Of a DNA stretch of 64,000 bases, positions 41,989 through 50,908 are shown in pieces. Both the position numbers and the translations under genes were made by a program. Numbering within the stretch: the stretch's first letter is position 1; every line of letters starts with the position of its first letter. The notes under the pieces are model-generated. The model did not search any database, was not told where the DNA came from, and saw only the letters and a list, made by a program, of their open reading frames with translations. The DNA is from Clostridiales bacterium (GTDB lineage Bacteria; Bacillota; Clostridia; Oscillospirales; Oscillospiraceae): positions 145,068-209,067 of the forward strand of contig QAMJ01000014.1 of NCBI GenBank assembly GCA_003150355.1, written 5' to 3'.

Positions 41989-42987
41989 ATGGACGAAATA
42001 ATTACACTCGATTACGGCAGCGGCGGCAAAAAGACTGCCCGCCTGATAGAAAAGCTGATAGTCCCGGCGCTGTCAAACCCGGCACTGGACGCCTTGGGCG
42101 ACGGCGCGATAGTAGAGGGCGCAGAGAAGCTTGCCTTCTCGACTGACAGCTTCGTCGTCGATCCTATATTTTTCCCCGGCGGGGATATCGGCAAGCTCTC
42201 CGTCTGCGGCACGGTGAACGACCTTGCAATGTGCGGCGCTGTGCCGAAGTATTTGAGCTGTTCTTTTATTATAGAAGAGGGGCTGCCGGCAGAGGACTTG
42301 GAAAAGATAGTCGAGTCCATCCGCCGCACAGCGGAGAGAGCCGGTGTGCAGGTCGTGACGGGGGACACAAAGGTCGTCGAGCGCGGCAGGGGAGATAAAA
42401 TTTATATCAACACCGCCGGTATCGGCTTTGTGAAATACCCCGGTCTCAGCCCGAAAAACCTGAGAGATGGGGACACCGTGATAGTCTCCGGCATGGTCGG
42501 TGACCACGGAACGGCCATCATGCTTGCGCGCAGCGGGATGATGCAGGGCGAGATAGCTTCCGACTGCGCGCCGCTGAACGGCCTGTGCGAAGCCATCCTC
42601 GGCACGGGAGCCGAAGTCCGCGTCCTGCGCGACCCGACGCGCGGCGGAGTTGCCACGACGCTCAATGAGTTCATCGAGGGTACGGCGCTCGGGATAGAGC
42701 TGTACGAGGATAAAATTCCGGTTCGGGATCAGGTCCGCTCGGCCTGCGATATGCTCGGCCTTGACCCACTATACTGCGCGAACGAGGGCAAGCTCCTTGT
42801 TGCCGTTGCAGCGGATGACGCGGAGCGGGTGATAGACGCGATGCGCGAAACTGAAGAGGGGCGCGACGCTGCGATCATCGGCAGAGTCAGCGCCGGTTAT
42901 CCCGGAAAGCTCGTCATGGACACGGCCTTCGGGGGAAAGCGCATCCTCCAGAAGCTTACGGGAGCGCAGCTTCCGAGAATTTGCTGA
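41989..42987 (+). CDS. hypE: Hydrogenase maturation protein HypE (carbamoyl dehydratase)
   Basis: A 332-aa PurM-like ATPase that dehydrates the thiocarboxamide on its own C-terminal Cys to thiocyanate, the source of the CN ligands. It opens MDEIITLDYGSGGKKTARLI and ends in the essential PRIC tail, with Cys as the last residue, as required for function. VVTGDTKVVERGRGDKIYINT is the ATP-site segment. The ATG at 41989 lies 5 bp after the hypD stop. Confidence 0.96.
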   Translation: MDEIITLDYGSGGKKTARLIEKLIVPALSNPALDALGDGAIVEGAEKLAFSTDSFVVDPIFFPGGDIGKLSVCGTVNDLAMCGAVPKYLSCSFIIEEGLPAEDLEKIVESIRRTAERAGVQVVTGDTKVVERGRGDKIYINTAGIGFVKYPGLSPKNLRDGDTVIVSGMVGDHGTAIMLARSGMMQGEIASDCAPLNGLCEAILGTGAEVRVLRDPTRGGVATTLNEFIEGTALGIELYEDKIPVRDQVRSACDMLGLDPLYCANEGKLLVAVAADDAERVIDAMRETEEGRDAAIIGRVSAGYPGKLVMDTAFGGKRILQKLTGAQLPRIC

Positions 42988-43031
42988 AAATAAAAAATTA
43001 AAATAAAAGGAAAATCAGAGAGGTGAAACGG

Positions 43032-43430
43032 ATGCAGGAGTACAAAAAGACCGTGATCACAAAAGATCAGGTCGTACCCATAGCGGAAAAAATGCGCAAG
43101 GCCGGTAATGCCCTTGTGATGATCCACGGCTTCATCGACAACGATGGGCAGATGGACGTCTCATGGGACTATGCCGTAGACCCGGCGATCGAGTCCTATC
43201 ACGTGATAGGCGAGACGGTGCTTCCGTCGATCGGCGAGATCTACGACACGGCGGCGACATGGCCTGAGCGCGAGCTCAACGAGCTGTTCGCGATAGAGTT
43301 CGAGGGACTCGATGTATCGCAGCGGCTCTTCCTGCCGGAGGACATGCTCGAAACGCAGGGCAAGGGCCAGATAATGGTCATGCCGCTTTCGGAGCTTCGG
43401 CAGAAAAACATTGAGGAGGGAACGAAATGA
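43032..43430 (+). CDS. Hydrogenase NuoC-like subunit (MbhK/EchD-like)
   Basis: A 132-aa protein of the 30-kDa complex I (NuoC) family in the short form found in group 4 hydrogenases. WPERELNELFAIEFEGLD is the family's conserved WxERExxDxFG-like motif. It would sit in the peripheral arm next to the large subunit, facing the cytoplasm. I use ATG 43032 with AGAGG upstream; a GTG at 43023 is also in frame. Its stop overlaps the large-subunit start by 4 bp. Confidence 0.85.
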   Translation: MQEYKKTVITKDQVVPIAEKMRKAGNALVMIHGFIDNDGQMDVSWDYAVDPAIESYHVIGETVLPSIGEIYDTAATWPERELNELFAIEFEGLDVSQRLFLPEDMLETQGKGQIMVMPLSELRQKNIEEGTK

Positions 43431-44509
43431 GCTACATTGTCCCCATCGGCCCGTACCATCCCGCGCTTGAGGAGCCGATACACGCAAAGCTCTATACCGA
43501 GGGCGAGGTCATCAAGGACGCGGAGGTCTTTGTCGGCTATAACCACCGCGGCATAGAGAAGCTCGCCACCGAGCGCAACGCTATCCAGACTCTCGTTCTG
43601 GTCGAGCGCGTCTGCGGTATCTGCTCCCACTCCCATGCACTGACCTACGCCATGTGCGTGGAGAACATCAACGGCATTGAGGTGCCGAAGCGCGGCCAGT
43701 ATATCCGCGTCATCACCGCAGAGCTGGAGAGACTGCACTCGCACTTCCTGTGGCTCGGCATCGCATGTCATATTATCGGGCATGACAGCATGTTCATGCA
43801 CATCTGGGATGAGCGCGAGCTTGTCATGGATCTGCTGGAAAAGATGACCGGCAACCGCGTGAACTACGCCATGGTGACTGTCGGCGGCGCAAGGCGCGAT
43901 ATAGACGATGAGCTTCGCCGCGAGCTGCTCGAAGCCTGCGATAAGCTCAAGGCCCCGCTCGACCGCATCACCGAGATCGCCCTGACCGACAAGACCATCG
44001 CAATGCGCACCAAGGGCGTCGGCGTACTGCCGAAGGAGGACGCGCTGCGCATGGGCGCCGTCGGCCCCCACGCGAGAGCATCCGGAGTCAAGGTCGATGT
44101 CCGCAAGGACGCGCCCTATTCCTCATATGAAGATTTTGATTTTGACGTGCCTGTCGTCGAGAGCGGCGACGTGTTTGCCCGCGTGGTCGTGCGCGCGCTC
44201 GAATGCTATGAGAGCATCAAGATCATCCGCCAGGCGCTCGAGAACCTGCCCGCAACACCCATCAACCTCGGCAACAAGCTCATCAAGATACAGCCGGGGC
44301 AGGCGGTTTGCCGCCATGAGGCGCCGCGCGGCCAGCTCAGCCACATGGTCGTGGGCGACGGTTCGTTCAATAACCACCGCGTCAGCATCCATGTGCCGAG
44401 CTATAAGAACACGCCGACCGTCCCGTTCATGCTCCGCGGCAACACCGTTGCGGACGCGGGACTCATCATCGCAAGCATAGACCCATGCTTCAGCTGCCTC
44501 GACAGATAA
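43427..44509 (+). CDS. [NiFe]-hydrogenase large subunit, group 4 (MbhL/EchE-like)
   Basis: A 360-aa catalytic subunit that holds the Ni-Fe site for H2 formation. The L1 motif is RVCGICSHSH near residue 63 and the L2 motif is DPCFSCLDR at the extreme C-terminus, so all four Ni/Fe ligand cysteines are present. The closing residues are the mature end: there is no C-terminal propeptide to cleave. This separates it from complex I NuoD and from sulfane-reductase MbsL, which lack one CxxC. It overlaps the NuoC-like gene and is followed 1 bp later by hypA. Confidence 0.95.
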   Translation: MSYIVPIGPYHPALEEPIHAKLYTEGEVIKDAEVFVGYNHRGIEKLATERNAIQTLVLVERVCGICSHSHALTYAMCVENINGIEVPKRGQYIRVITAELERLHSHFLWLGIACHIIGHDSMFMHIWDERELVMDLLEKMTGNRVNYAMVTVGGARRDIDDELRRELLEACDKLKAPLDRITEIALTDKTIAMRTKGVGVLPKEDALRMGAVGPHARASGVKVDVRKDAPYSSYEDFDFDVPVVESGDVFARVVVRALECYESIKIIRQALENLPATPINLGNKLIKIQPGQAVCRHEAPRGQLSHMVVGDGSFNNHRVSIHVPSYKNTPTVPFMLRGNTVADAGLIIASIDPCFSCLDR

Positions 44510-44510
44510 G

Positions 44511-44852
44511 ATGCACGAGCTTGCACTGACAGAGGGGATAATCAGCATAGTCGAGTCCGAAAAGAAAAAGCACGGTTTTGAGAGAGTCAGCGAGATAAGC
44601 CTGAAGCTCGGCGAATACTCCGGGGTGATACCGGAGTGTATGGAGGAGTTTTTCCCGATCGCCTCAAAGGGCACGGCGGCCGCCGGGGCAAAGCTTATTT
44701 TCGAGAAGGTGCCGGCACAGTTCGAGTGCTGCGGGTGCGATTGGCGCGGCGGACTTGAAAAGGGGAGCTTTGCCTGCCCGGAGTGCGGCGGGGAAAACCT
44801 CAAAATGACCGCGGGACGCGAGTTCTATGTTGAAAACATCAAAGTCGAATAG
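44511..44852 (+). CDS. hypA: Hydrogenase nickel incorporation protein HypA
   Basis: A 113-aa nickel chaperone. The nickel-binding MHE at the N-terminus is intact, and the zinc domain has two CxxC pairs (ECCGCDW and ACPECGG). It inserts Ni2+ into the large subunit, normally with the GTPase HypB, which is not in this window. It lies between the large-subunit gene and the Mrp-like genes, 1 bp after the former, so it is made together with the protein it loads. Confidence 0.94.
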   Translation: MHELALTEGIISIVESEKKKHGFERVSEISLKLGEYSGVIPECMEEFFPIASKGTAAAGAKLIFEKVPAQFECCGCDWRGGLEKGSFACPECGGENLKMTAGREFYVENIKVE

Positions 44853-44896
44853 ACAACGGATAGATAATAAACTTCAAAGGAAGGAGAGATGATCTC

Positions 44897-45478
44897 TTGC
44901 AGAAAACACGGTTTACATCGGTGCTGTCCACCTTCATCGTCTGCTACGTGTTCTGGATTCTTCTCACATGGTCACTGTCTCCGGAGGAGCTTGCGGCGGG
45001 AGCCGTCGTCAGCTTTTTCGTAGCGCTGTTCTCAGCAAAATACTTTATACATGAAAACGCCGGGTGGCTCTTCAGACCGGACAAGTTCTTCGCCCTGCTG
45101 GCATACTTTGTGGTTTTCCTCGGCCTGCTCATCAAGTCGAACCTCAATGTTGCAAAGTGCTGCTACAAGGGCTGCAAGGACGTGTATCCCGGCATCGTAA
45201 AGATACCGACGAAGCTCAAGGGCGACTACGCGCAGGCGATGCTCGCAAACAGCATCACCCTCACGCCGGGCACGATAACCCTCGACATCATCGAGGAGAA
45301 CGGCGAAACGGCGTACTATGTACACTGCCTTGATGTGTCCCAGTACGAGGATAAGAACTTCTACTACACGGACGAGGACGGCAAAGAGAAGCCGCTGCCG
45401 CTCCACAGGAGCCGCGAGGACGCCGGAGAGGACATCAAAGGCACGATGGAAAAATGGATCAGGAGGATCTGGGAATGA
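44897..45478 (+). CDS. MrpE-like membrane subunit of the hydrogenase (MbhA-like)
   Basis: A 193-aa MrpE/MnhE family membrane protein. Two or three N-terminal helices are followed by a cytoplasmic region with VYPGIVKIPTKLKGDYAQAM and the family signature ANSITLTPGTITLDI. It starts at TTG 44897 about ten bases after AAGGAG; no in-frame ATG is available there. First of seven consecutive antiporter-like genes. In Mbh complexes this subunit belongs to the Na+-translocating module. The C-terminal charged tail is longer than usual. Confidence 0.9.
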   Translation: MQKTRFTSVLSTFIVCYVFWILLTWSLSPEELAAGAVVSFFVALFSAKYFIHENAGWLFRPDKFFALLAYFVVFLGLLIKSNLNVAKCCYKGCKDVYPGIVKIPTKLKGDYAQAMLANSITLTPGTITLDIIEENGETAYYVHCLDVSQYEDKNFYYTDEDGKEKPLPLHRSREDAGEDIKGTMEKWIRRIWE

Positions 45479-45741
45479 TTGACATTTTGATTTTTGCCGT
45501 CATTTATGCGCTGCTGGCCGCTGGGAACCTGATCAGACTTGTGAAGGGCCCGACGGGTGCAGACAGAATGGTCGCGGCGGACAGCATGGATATTCTTGTC
45601 GCCTGCGCAATGGTGCTCTTCTCCATATACAGCGGGAGAGGCATATACCTTGACATAGCCATCATCACGGCGATGCTCGGCATACTCAACACCATGCTCG
45701 TCGGCCGTTATCTTGATACGGGAAGGTGGCACAAGAAATGA
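45475..45741 (+). CDS. MrpF-like membrane subunit (MbhB-like)
   Basis: An 88-aa protein with three helices, of the MrpF/PhaF family. NLIRLVKGPTGADRMVAADS is its conserved loop. The ATG at 45475 follows AGGAGG and overlaps the previous stop by 4 bp. Part of the antiporter module. Confidence 0.9.
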   Translation: MIDILIFAVIYALLAAGNLIRLVKGPTGADRMVAADSMDILVACAMVLFSIYSGRGIYLDIAIITAMLGILNTMLVGRYLDTGRWHKK

Positions 45742-46082
45742 TACTGCGTATTATCATAGACGTACTTATAGCGGTGAGCCTGTACTTCGCTATAGCCGGG
45801 ACGATCGGCATAAACAAAATGCCGGACACCTTCTCCCGCATGCAGGCGAGCACGCTCATCACCACCCTCGGCGTTCTCGGCGCAAACATCGGCGCTATAC
45901 TATATGCCATATTCATCATGCACAACGGCGCGGCTGCGGTGAAGATCGCGGTCATCGCGGCGCTCGTCATCGCGGTGAACCCCATCGGCGCGCACGCTAT
46001 CGCCAAGGGTGCTTACCGCTCTGGCGTCAGACCGGAGCGCAAGATGGAAATGGACGATTTCAGGAGGGACTTCGATGAGTGA
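45738..46082 (+). CDS. MrpG-like membrane subunit (MbhC-like)
   Basis: A 114-aa three-helix protein of the MrpG/PhaG family, recognised by GTIGINKMPDTFSRMQASTL and AVNPIGAHAIAKGAYRSGV. The start ATG 45738 overlaps the mrpF-like stop by 4 bp. Part of the cation-translocating module. Confidence 0.9.
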   Translation: MILRIIIDVLIAVSLYFAIAGTIGINKMPDTFSRMQASTLITTLGVLGANIGAILYAIFIMHNGAAAVKIAVIAALVIAVNPIGAHAIAKGAYRSGVRPERKMEMDDFRRDFDE

Positions 46083-46329
46083 ACTTGTTGTTATCTTAAA
46101 TGCCCTCATACTTTTAGGCGTTGTTGTCTCCGCGATACTCGCGGTGCACTGTGAAAAGCTGCTCTCCTCCGTTATTGCCCTCGGCGTCACCGGCATATTC
46201 ACCGCGGCGGAGTTTCTGCTGCTGCATGCGCCCGACGTTGCGATATCCGAAGCGGCGGTCGGCGCGGCACTGACTCCCCTCATCTTCATCGTGACGATCA
46301 AGAAGCTCAAGGGAGGGGACGACAAATGA
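46075..46329 (+). CDS. MbhD-like subunit (DUF4040, MrpB N-terminal type)
   Basis: An 84-aa protein with two or three helices; LLLHAPDVAISEAAVGAAL is the conserved acidic segment shared by MbhD and the C-terminal part of MrpA. It overlaps the preceding gene by 8 bp and the following one by 4 bp. In Mbh this small subunit helps to form the Na+ path. Confidence 0.85.
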   Translation: MSELVVILNALILLGVVVSAILAVHCEKLLSSVIALGVTGIFTAAEFLLLHAPDVAISEAAVGAALTPLIFIVTIKKLKGGDDK

Positions 46330-46706
46330 AGAAATTCCTCACTATCGTCTGTCTTGCGGCATTCCTCGTAGCGGGAGTTTTCGCCGCAGTTGAGATGGCG
46401 CAGCTGCCGCGTACATACGACGGGGCCAACGCCAAGGTATCTCCCTATGAGCTGATGCAGGATCCCGATGCCTATGACGATTCCGAAGCCGACGGCGCGG
46501 CTGCCGCGATAGTCCAGCAGAACCTTGCAAAGACCCACGCCGTGAACGATGTCACCTCGATAGTCTTCGACTTCAGAGGCTATGACACGATGGGCGAGTC
46601 TTTCATAATGATACTCACGGTTTCCTCCGTTATCATTCTGCTGAGAAAGACCAAGGCCGAAAAAGAAAAAATGAAGGAGGAGCGAGATGGAAAGATACGC
46701 AGATAA
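46326..46706 (+). CDS. MbhE-like membrane subunit
   Basis: A 126-aa protein with an N-terminal helix, a non-cytoplasmic loop, and a second helix (FIMILTVSSVIILLR), matching MbhE and the tail of MrpA by the conserved NDVTSIVFDFRGYDTMGE motif. A Lys/Glu-rich C-terminus is cytoplasmic. It overlaps the mrpB-like gene by 20 bp. Confidence 0.85.
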   Translation: MKKFLTIVCLAAFLVAGVFAAVEMAQLPRTYDGANAKVSPYELMQDPDAYDDSEADGAAAAIVQQNLAKTHAVNDVTSIVFDFRGYDTMGESFIMILTVSSVIILLRKTKAEKEKMKEERDGKIRR

Positions 46707-47157
46707 CGTCACCATCAAGCGCGTTATAACCCGCTGCGGCTGTGACAGGATCATTCCGCTTTGCCTCGTATATATCTTTTATATTATGCTCCATGGCCAC
46801 CTGACCCCGGGCGGCGGCTTCCAGGGCGGCATACTCACTGTCGCCGTCGTGCTGCTCATCTACCTTGCCCACGGCTATGAGGAGGCCAAGCGTGCCCTGC
46901 ACCCGGACCTTACCCATAAGCTCGAAGGCGTCGCGCTGATGCTGTATGTAGTCCTCGCATTCGTCGGCGTCGTCCTCGGTGCGAGCTTCTGCCAGAACGT
47001 GTTCTACTACCACGGCGATATAGGCGCGCTCTTCAGCAGCGGCACAGTGTTCTGGATGGGCGAGACTGTCGCGTTCGACGTGTTCACCGCGGCTGTGACG
47101 CTCTCCATCGGTATGCTCAGCGTTCTGTATCCGCAGGATATAGACAACCTGAAGTGA
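46687..47157 (+). CDS. MrpB-like membrane subunit (MbhF-like)
   Basis: A 156-aa four-helix MnhB/MrpB-family protein. The hallmark LHGHLTPGGGFQGGILTV is present near residue 35. Part of the Na+/H+ antiporter module, preceded by AAGGAGG within the upstream gene. Confidence 0.92.
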   Translation: MERYADNVTIKRVITRCGCDRIIPLCLVYIFYIMLHGHLTPGGGFQGGILTVAVVLLIYLAHGYEEAKRALHPDLTHKLEGVALMLYVVLAFVGVVLGASFCQNVFYYHGDIGALFSSGTVFWMGETVAFDVFTAAVTLSIGMLSVLYPQDIDNLK

Positions 47158-47167
47158 GGTGGCAAGT

Positions 47168-47518
47168 ATGATTACGATGAACTATATTGCTTCGTTCTTC
47201 CTGATCTTTTTGGGATTATACTGCATCGTTGTAAAGCACAACGCGGTCAAGACCGTCATCGGTATGTGCGTCATGGACTACGGCGTGAACATCTTCCTTA
47301 TCTCCGTCGGCTATGTACCGGGCGGCACCGCGCCCATTTTCACGCAGGGCGAGATAACCGCGGCGAGCTACTTCGTCGACCCGATACCGCAAGCGCTGAC
47401 CCTCACGAGCATAGTTATCGGCGCGTGCGTTACCGCGATGAGCCTTGCGATAGTCATGCGTCTCGATGAACAGTACAAGACCCTTGACACCAGAGAGATA
47501 AGGAGGCTGCACGGATGA
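47168..47518 (+). CDS. MrpC/NuoK-like membrane subunit (MbhG-like)
   Basis: A 116-aa three-helix protein related to NuoK and MrpC. MCVMDYGVNIFLISVGY is in the place of the NuoK helix with its membrane acidic residue, and DPIPQALTLTSIVIGACVTA is the family signature. ATG 47168 is preferred over GTG 47159 because of the GAGGTGG site. It overlaps the next gene by 4 bp. Confidence 0.92.
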   Translation: MITMNYIASFFLIFLGLYCIVVKHNAVKTVIGMCVMDYGVNIFLISVGYVPGGTAPIFTQGEITAASYFVDPIPQALTLTSIVIGACVTAMSLAIVMRLDEQYKTLDTREIRRLHG

Positions 47519-49410
47519 TCCTTGATTACCACCACCTCCCGATCTGCGCGATAATGCTGCTGTTCTTCGGCGCATTCTTTATCACGACCTTCGGCACCCG
47601 AGGCGGCGTGAGAAAGATCGTGTCAATGATCGCATCCGCGCTGAGCCTTGCCTGCCTTATCGCACTCATAAAGCCGGTAATGATAGACGGAGAGATAATC
47701 TCCTACTGGCTCGGCAACCGCAGCATCGCCGGCGGCTACGCGATAGGCATCGCGATAGAGGTCGACGCGCTGAGCCTGTTCTTCGGGCTGCTCGTCGGTA
47801 TCGCGGCCTTTGCCGCCTGCCTTTACAGCCTGGACTATATAACCCATGACGCGCATCAGGTGCAGTATTACACGCTGCTGCTTATGACATCCGGCGGCGT
47901 TCTCGGCATGGTGCTGACGGGCGATATCTTCAATATGTATATCATGGTGGAGATACTCACCATAGGCGCGGTCGGCCTGACGGCGTACCGCAGCAAGAGC
48001 GAGGGCGCTCTTGAGGCGGCGTTCAAGTACCTTGTCGTCGGCTCCATCGGCTCGGCGTTCATCCTCACGGCGATAGTGATGCTCTATGCCGAGGCACATA
48101 CGCTGAACCTCGCGCAGCTGGCCGCACTCCTGCCGGGCATGCTGGGCTCCGGCAGAATGAAGATAGCTTTCGCGCTGCTGCTCGCGGGCTTCTCGACCAA
48201 GGCATTCATCGTGCCGTTCCATCCGCTTGCGGCGGACGCCCATGGCGCGGCTCCCGCGTCTGTGTCGCTGCTCATTTCGGGCGTGCTTACAAAGTCCGGC
48301 CTTTACGCGATCATCCGTCTGTGCTACTTCCTGTTCCAGGTCATGGACAAGGGGACGATGCAGTTCCTGCTCGTCTTCCTCGGCTGCGTCAGTATGCTCG
48401 TGTGCGTGACCATGGCGCTTGCGCAGCATGACTTCAAGCGTCTGCTCGCGTTCCACAGTATTTCCCAGATAGGCTACGTGCTCACGGCGGTTGGCCTTGC
48501 CACGGCGCTCGGCCTCTCCGCAGGACTTTACCACGCGATGAACCACACCATCTTCAAGGGCCTGCTGTTCCTTGCTGCGGGTGCTGTTATGCACCAGACC
48601 GGCACAGGCGACCTTGACCGCCTCGGCGGGCTTGCAAAGAAGATGCCGCATACGACGGTGATGTTCCTCATAGGCGCGTTTTCCATAAGCGGTCTGCCGC
48701 CGTTCAACGGCTTTGCCTCAAAGTGGATGATCTATCAGGCAATTTACCAGAAGGCCGTCGAGAGCGGGAATTTCCTGTTCGTGTTCGCACTTATCGCGGC
48801 GCTCGTGACCTCGGTGCTGACGCTTGCGTCCTTCGTCAAGGTCAGCCAGAGCGTGTTCTTCGGCCAGCTCTCCGTCGAGTTTGAGAACACCGAGGAAGCG
48901 CCGATAGGCATGCGCATCGCAATGGGGCTGCTTGCGGCTCTCTGCGTTATCACCGGTCTTTTCCCGAACCTCGTCACCGCTTTCCTTACCGAGCCCGCGG
49001 CGACCGCCGCGCTGAATGCCGGTAAGTACATAAGCGCGATGGGCTTTGACACCACGCTTGCTGCTCCCGTTATAAGCTTTGTGAGCATGGGTGTCTGGGC
49101 GCCGGTCAACTGGCTGCTCCTGCTGTGCATCACGCTGCTTGCGATAACCATCGCGGCGGTCTCTACCCGTTATGATGCGGCGAGAACTGCTGAGAGCGTG
49201 ACCGACACCAAGTACCAGCTCTTCTACGGCGGCGAAAAGAACGTGTATTCTCAGGTCGGCGGCGAGGATCTCTTCTGGGGGCTCAAGCACAACTGGCGTC
49301 ACTATTTCGATTTCATGCACAGGCTGCACAGCGGCGTTGTCAACGATTACGCACTGTGGGCGGTCGTAGACGTGACGGTCATCATGGCCTTCATGCTGAT
49401 AGCGCTTTAA
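47515..49410 (+). CDS. MrpD/NuoN-like antiporter subunit with C-terminal MbhI-like extension
   Basis: A 631-aa polytopic protein. Residues about 1-500 are a proton_antipo_M antiporter-like subunit (MbhH/MrpD) with the proton-path segment VEILTIGAVGLTAYRSKSEG and the membrane Lys/His residues of HPLAADAHGAAPASVS. The last ~110 residues add a helix, an amphipathic region (LFWGLKHNWRHYFDFMHRLH) and a final helix, GVVNDYALWAVVDVTVIMAF, absent from ordinary MrpD. That is what the separate MbhI subunit provides, and no other MbhI candidate exists here, so I infer an MbhH-MbhI fusion. Confidence 0.88.
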   Translation: MILDYHHLPICAIMLLFFGAFFITTFGTRGGVRKIVSMIASALSLACLIALIKPVMIDGEIISYWLGNRSIAGGYAIGIAIEVDALSLFFGLLVGIAAFAACLYSLDYITHDAHQVQYYTLLLMTSGGVLGMVLTGDIFNMYIMVEILTIGAVGLTAYRSKSEGALEAAFKYLVVGSIGSAFILTAIVMLYAEAHTLNLAQLAALLPGMLGSGRMKIAFALLLAGFSTKAFIVPFHPLAADAHGAAPASVSLLISGVLTKSGLYAIIRLCYFLFQVMDKGTMQFLLVFLGCVSMLVCVTMALAQHDFKRLLAFHSISQIGYVLTAVGLATALGLSAGLYHAMNHTIFKGLLFLAAGAVMHQTGTGDLDRLGGLAKKMPHTTVMFLIGAFSISGLPPFNGFASKWMIYQAIYQKAVESGNFLFVFALIAALVTSVLTLASFVKVSQSVFFGQLSVEFENTEEAPIGMRIAMGLLAALCVITGLFPNLVTAFLTEPAATAALNAGKYISAMGFDTTLAAPVISFVSMGVWAPVNWLLLLCITLLAITIAAVSTRYDAARTAESVTDTKYQLFYGGEKNVYSQVGGEDLFWGLKHNWRHYFDFMHRLHSGVVNDYALWAVVDVTVIMAFMLIAL

Positions 49411-49423
49411 GGGGGTGGGAAAT

Positions 49424-50455
49424 ATGATGAAAGATATTATCGTCACGGCTCTGTATAACCTTGGCTACATCCTCATTTTCCCCGGCTTCCTGTTCTGCTT
49501 CTTCGCGGGGTTGCTGCTGTGCGGCATTGACCGCAAGCTTGTAGCCAAGATGCAGAAGCGCGTCGGCCCGCCGGTGCTCCAGCCGTTTTATGATTTCTTC
49601 AAGCTCTGCGGCAAGGAGTGCATCGTTCCCGCCGCGGCATCAAGGACGATGTTCCTCATGGCTCCGCTGGTAGGGCTCGCGGCGCTCGTCGTGATACAGC
49701 TGTTTATCCCGGTGTTCACCTTCACCGCGTTTTCGCAGGTCGCGGATATCATCGTCATCCTCTACCTGCTGCTCATCCCGGCCATGTCCGCCATGCTCGG
49801 CGGCGCGGCCAGCGGCTCACCCTACGCGGGCGTCGGCCTCAGCCGCGAGATGGTCACTATCATCTCCTGCGAGCTGCCGCTGGTGCTGGTGCTGCTGTCG
49901 GTGGCAAAGACTGTGGGCGACGCGATGGGCACGGGGCTGTGCTTCTCACTGACGGATATTGCCCTGTATCAGGCGGCAAACGGCAGTCTGATCCTCAAGG
50001 CGAGCATGATCCCCGCTGCCGCGGCGATGCTGCTCATAATCCCCGGCGAGACCGGCAACCACCCCTTTGACGCGGCCGAGGCCGAGACGGAGATATGCGA
50101 GGGCATGCTTGCCGAATACAGCGGCGCGCCGCTTGGCGTATATAAGCTCAATCACGCCATCAAGATGCTCACGCTTACAAGCCTGTTTGCCGCGCTGTTT
50201 CTCGGCGGCATCGGCGGCGGGATAGAAAAGCTCGTCGCGCTCATCGGGCTCACCGGCGGCGCTGCCGCGGGCATGACGATGCTGCTGGGCATAGTCATAC
50301 TCCTGCTGCTGTGCATCGCGCTGACGGCAGTGAGCATATCCTTCGTCCACGCAATCACCGCAAGGCTCAAGATAGAGCAGATATTCAAATACTACTGGAC
50401 CGTTGTCTCCGGCCTTGCGCTCATAAGCCTTGTGCTGGCATGGTACGGTATGTAA
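49424..50455 (+). CDS. NuoH-like membrane anchor subunit of the hydrogenase (MbhM/EchB-like)
   Basis: A 343-aa eight-helix NuoH-family protein that docks the hydrogenase arm onto the membrane. The conserved cytoplasmic loop KMQKRVGPPVLQPFYDFFKL follows the first helix, and the acidic loop HPFDAAEAETEICEGMLAEY is the family's E-channel region. ATG 49424 or 49427 follows a GGGGGTGGG site. It couples electron transfer to the antiporter module. Confidence 0.94.
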   Translation: MMKDIIVTALYNLGYILIFPGFLFCFFAGLLLCGIDRKLVAKMQKRVGPPVLQPFYDFFKLCGKECIVPAAASRTMFLMAPLVGLAALVVIQLFIPVFTFTAFSQVADIIVILYLLLIPAMSAMLGGAASGSPYAGVGLSREMVTIISCELPLVLVLLSVAKTVGDAMGTGLCFSLTDIALYQAANGSLILKASMIPAAAAMLLIIPGETGNHPFDAAEAETEICEGMLAEYSGAPLGVYKLNHAIKMLTLTSLFAALFLGGIGGGIEKLVALIGLTGGAAAGMTMLLGIVILLLLCIALTAVSISFVHAITARLKIEQIFKYYWTVVSGLALISLVLAWYGM

Positions 50456-50467
50456 GGAGGTGCGGGA

Positions 50468-50908
50468 ATGTTTAAGAAACTTATCGAGGAGAGCACCGGC
50501 AAATCCCCGTGGCTTTTCCACATCAACGCCGGTTCCTGCAACGGCTGCGATATAGAGCTTGTCTCCGTGCTGACCCCGCGCTACGATGCGGAGCGCCTTG
50601 GCTTTAAATTGACCGGCACCCCGCGCCATGCAGACATCGTCGTGGTCACGGGGCCTGTCACGAAGCAGTCCCTGCCGCGTGTGCTGAGCGCGATATCTCA
50701 GGTTCCCGAGCCGCGCTGCATAGTCACGATGGGCTCGTGCCCGCAGTCGGGCAACGTCTTCAAAGGCAGCTACTCCGTAGCGGGCCCCCTGAGCAAGTAC
50801 GTCCATGTCGATGTAGACGTGGCCGGCTGCGCGCCCAAGCCCGAGGCCGTCATAGACGGGCTCGCACTGGCGGCAAAAATACTTCAGGAGAAGAGGGGGA
50901 AGATGTAA
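50468..50908 (+). CDS. [NiFe]-hydrogenase small subunit, group 4 (MbhJ/EchC-like)
   Basis: A 146-aa NuoB-like subunit carrying only the proximal [4Fe-4S] cluster. The ligands are in AGSCNGCDIE near residue 21, TMGSCPQSGNVF near residue 93 and DVAGCAPKPEAV near residue 123. It passes electrons from the ferredoxin subunit to the Ni-Fe site. It overlaps the ferredoxin gene by one base (TAATG). Confidence 0.95.
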   Translation: MFKKLIEESTGKSPWLFHINAGSCNGCDIELVSVLTPRYDAERLGFKLTGTPRHADIVVVTGPVTKQSLPRVLSAISQVPEPRCIVTMGSCPQSGNVFKGSYSVAGPLSKYVHVDVDVAGCAPKPEAVIDGLALAAKILQEKRGKM

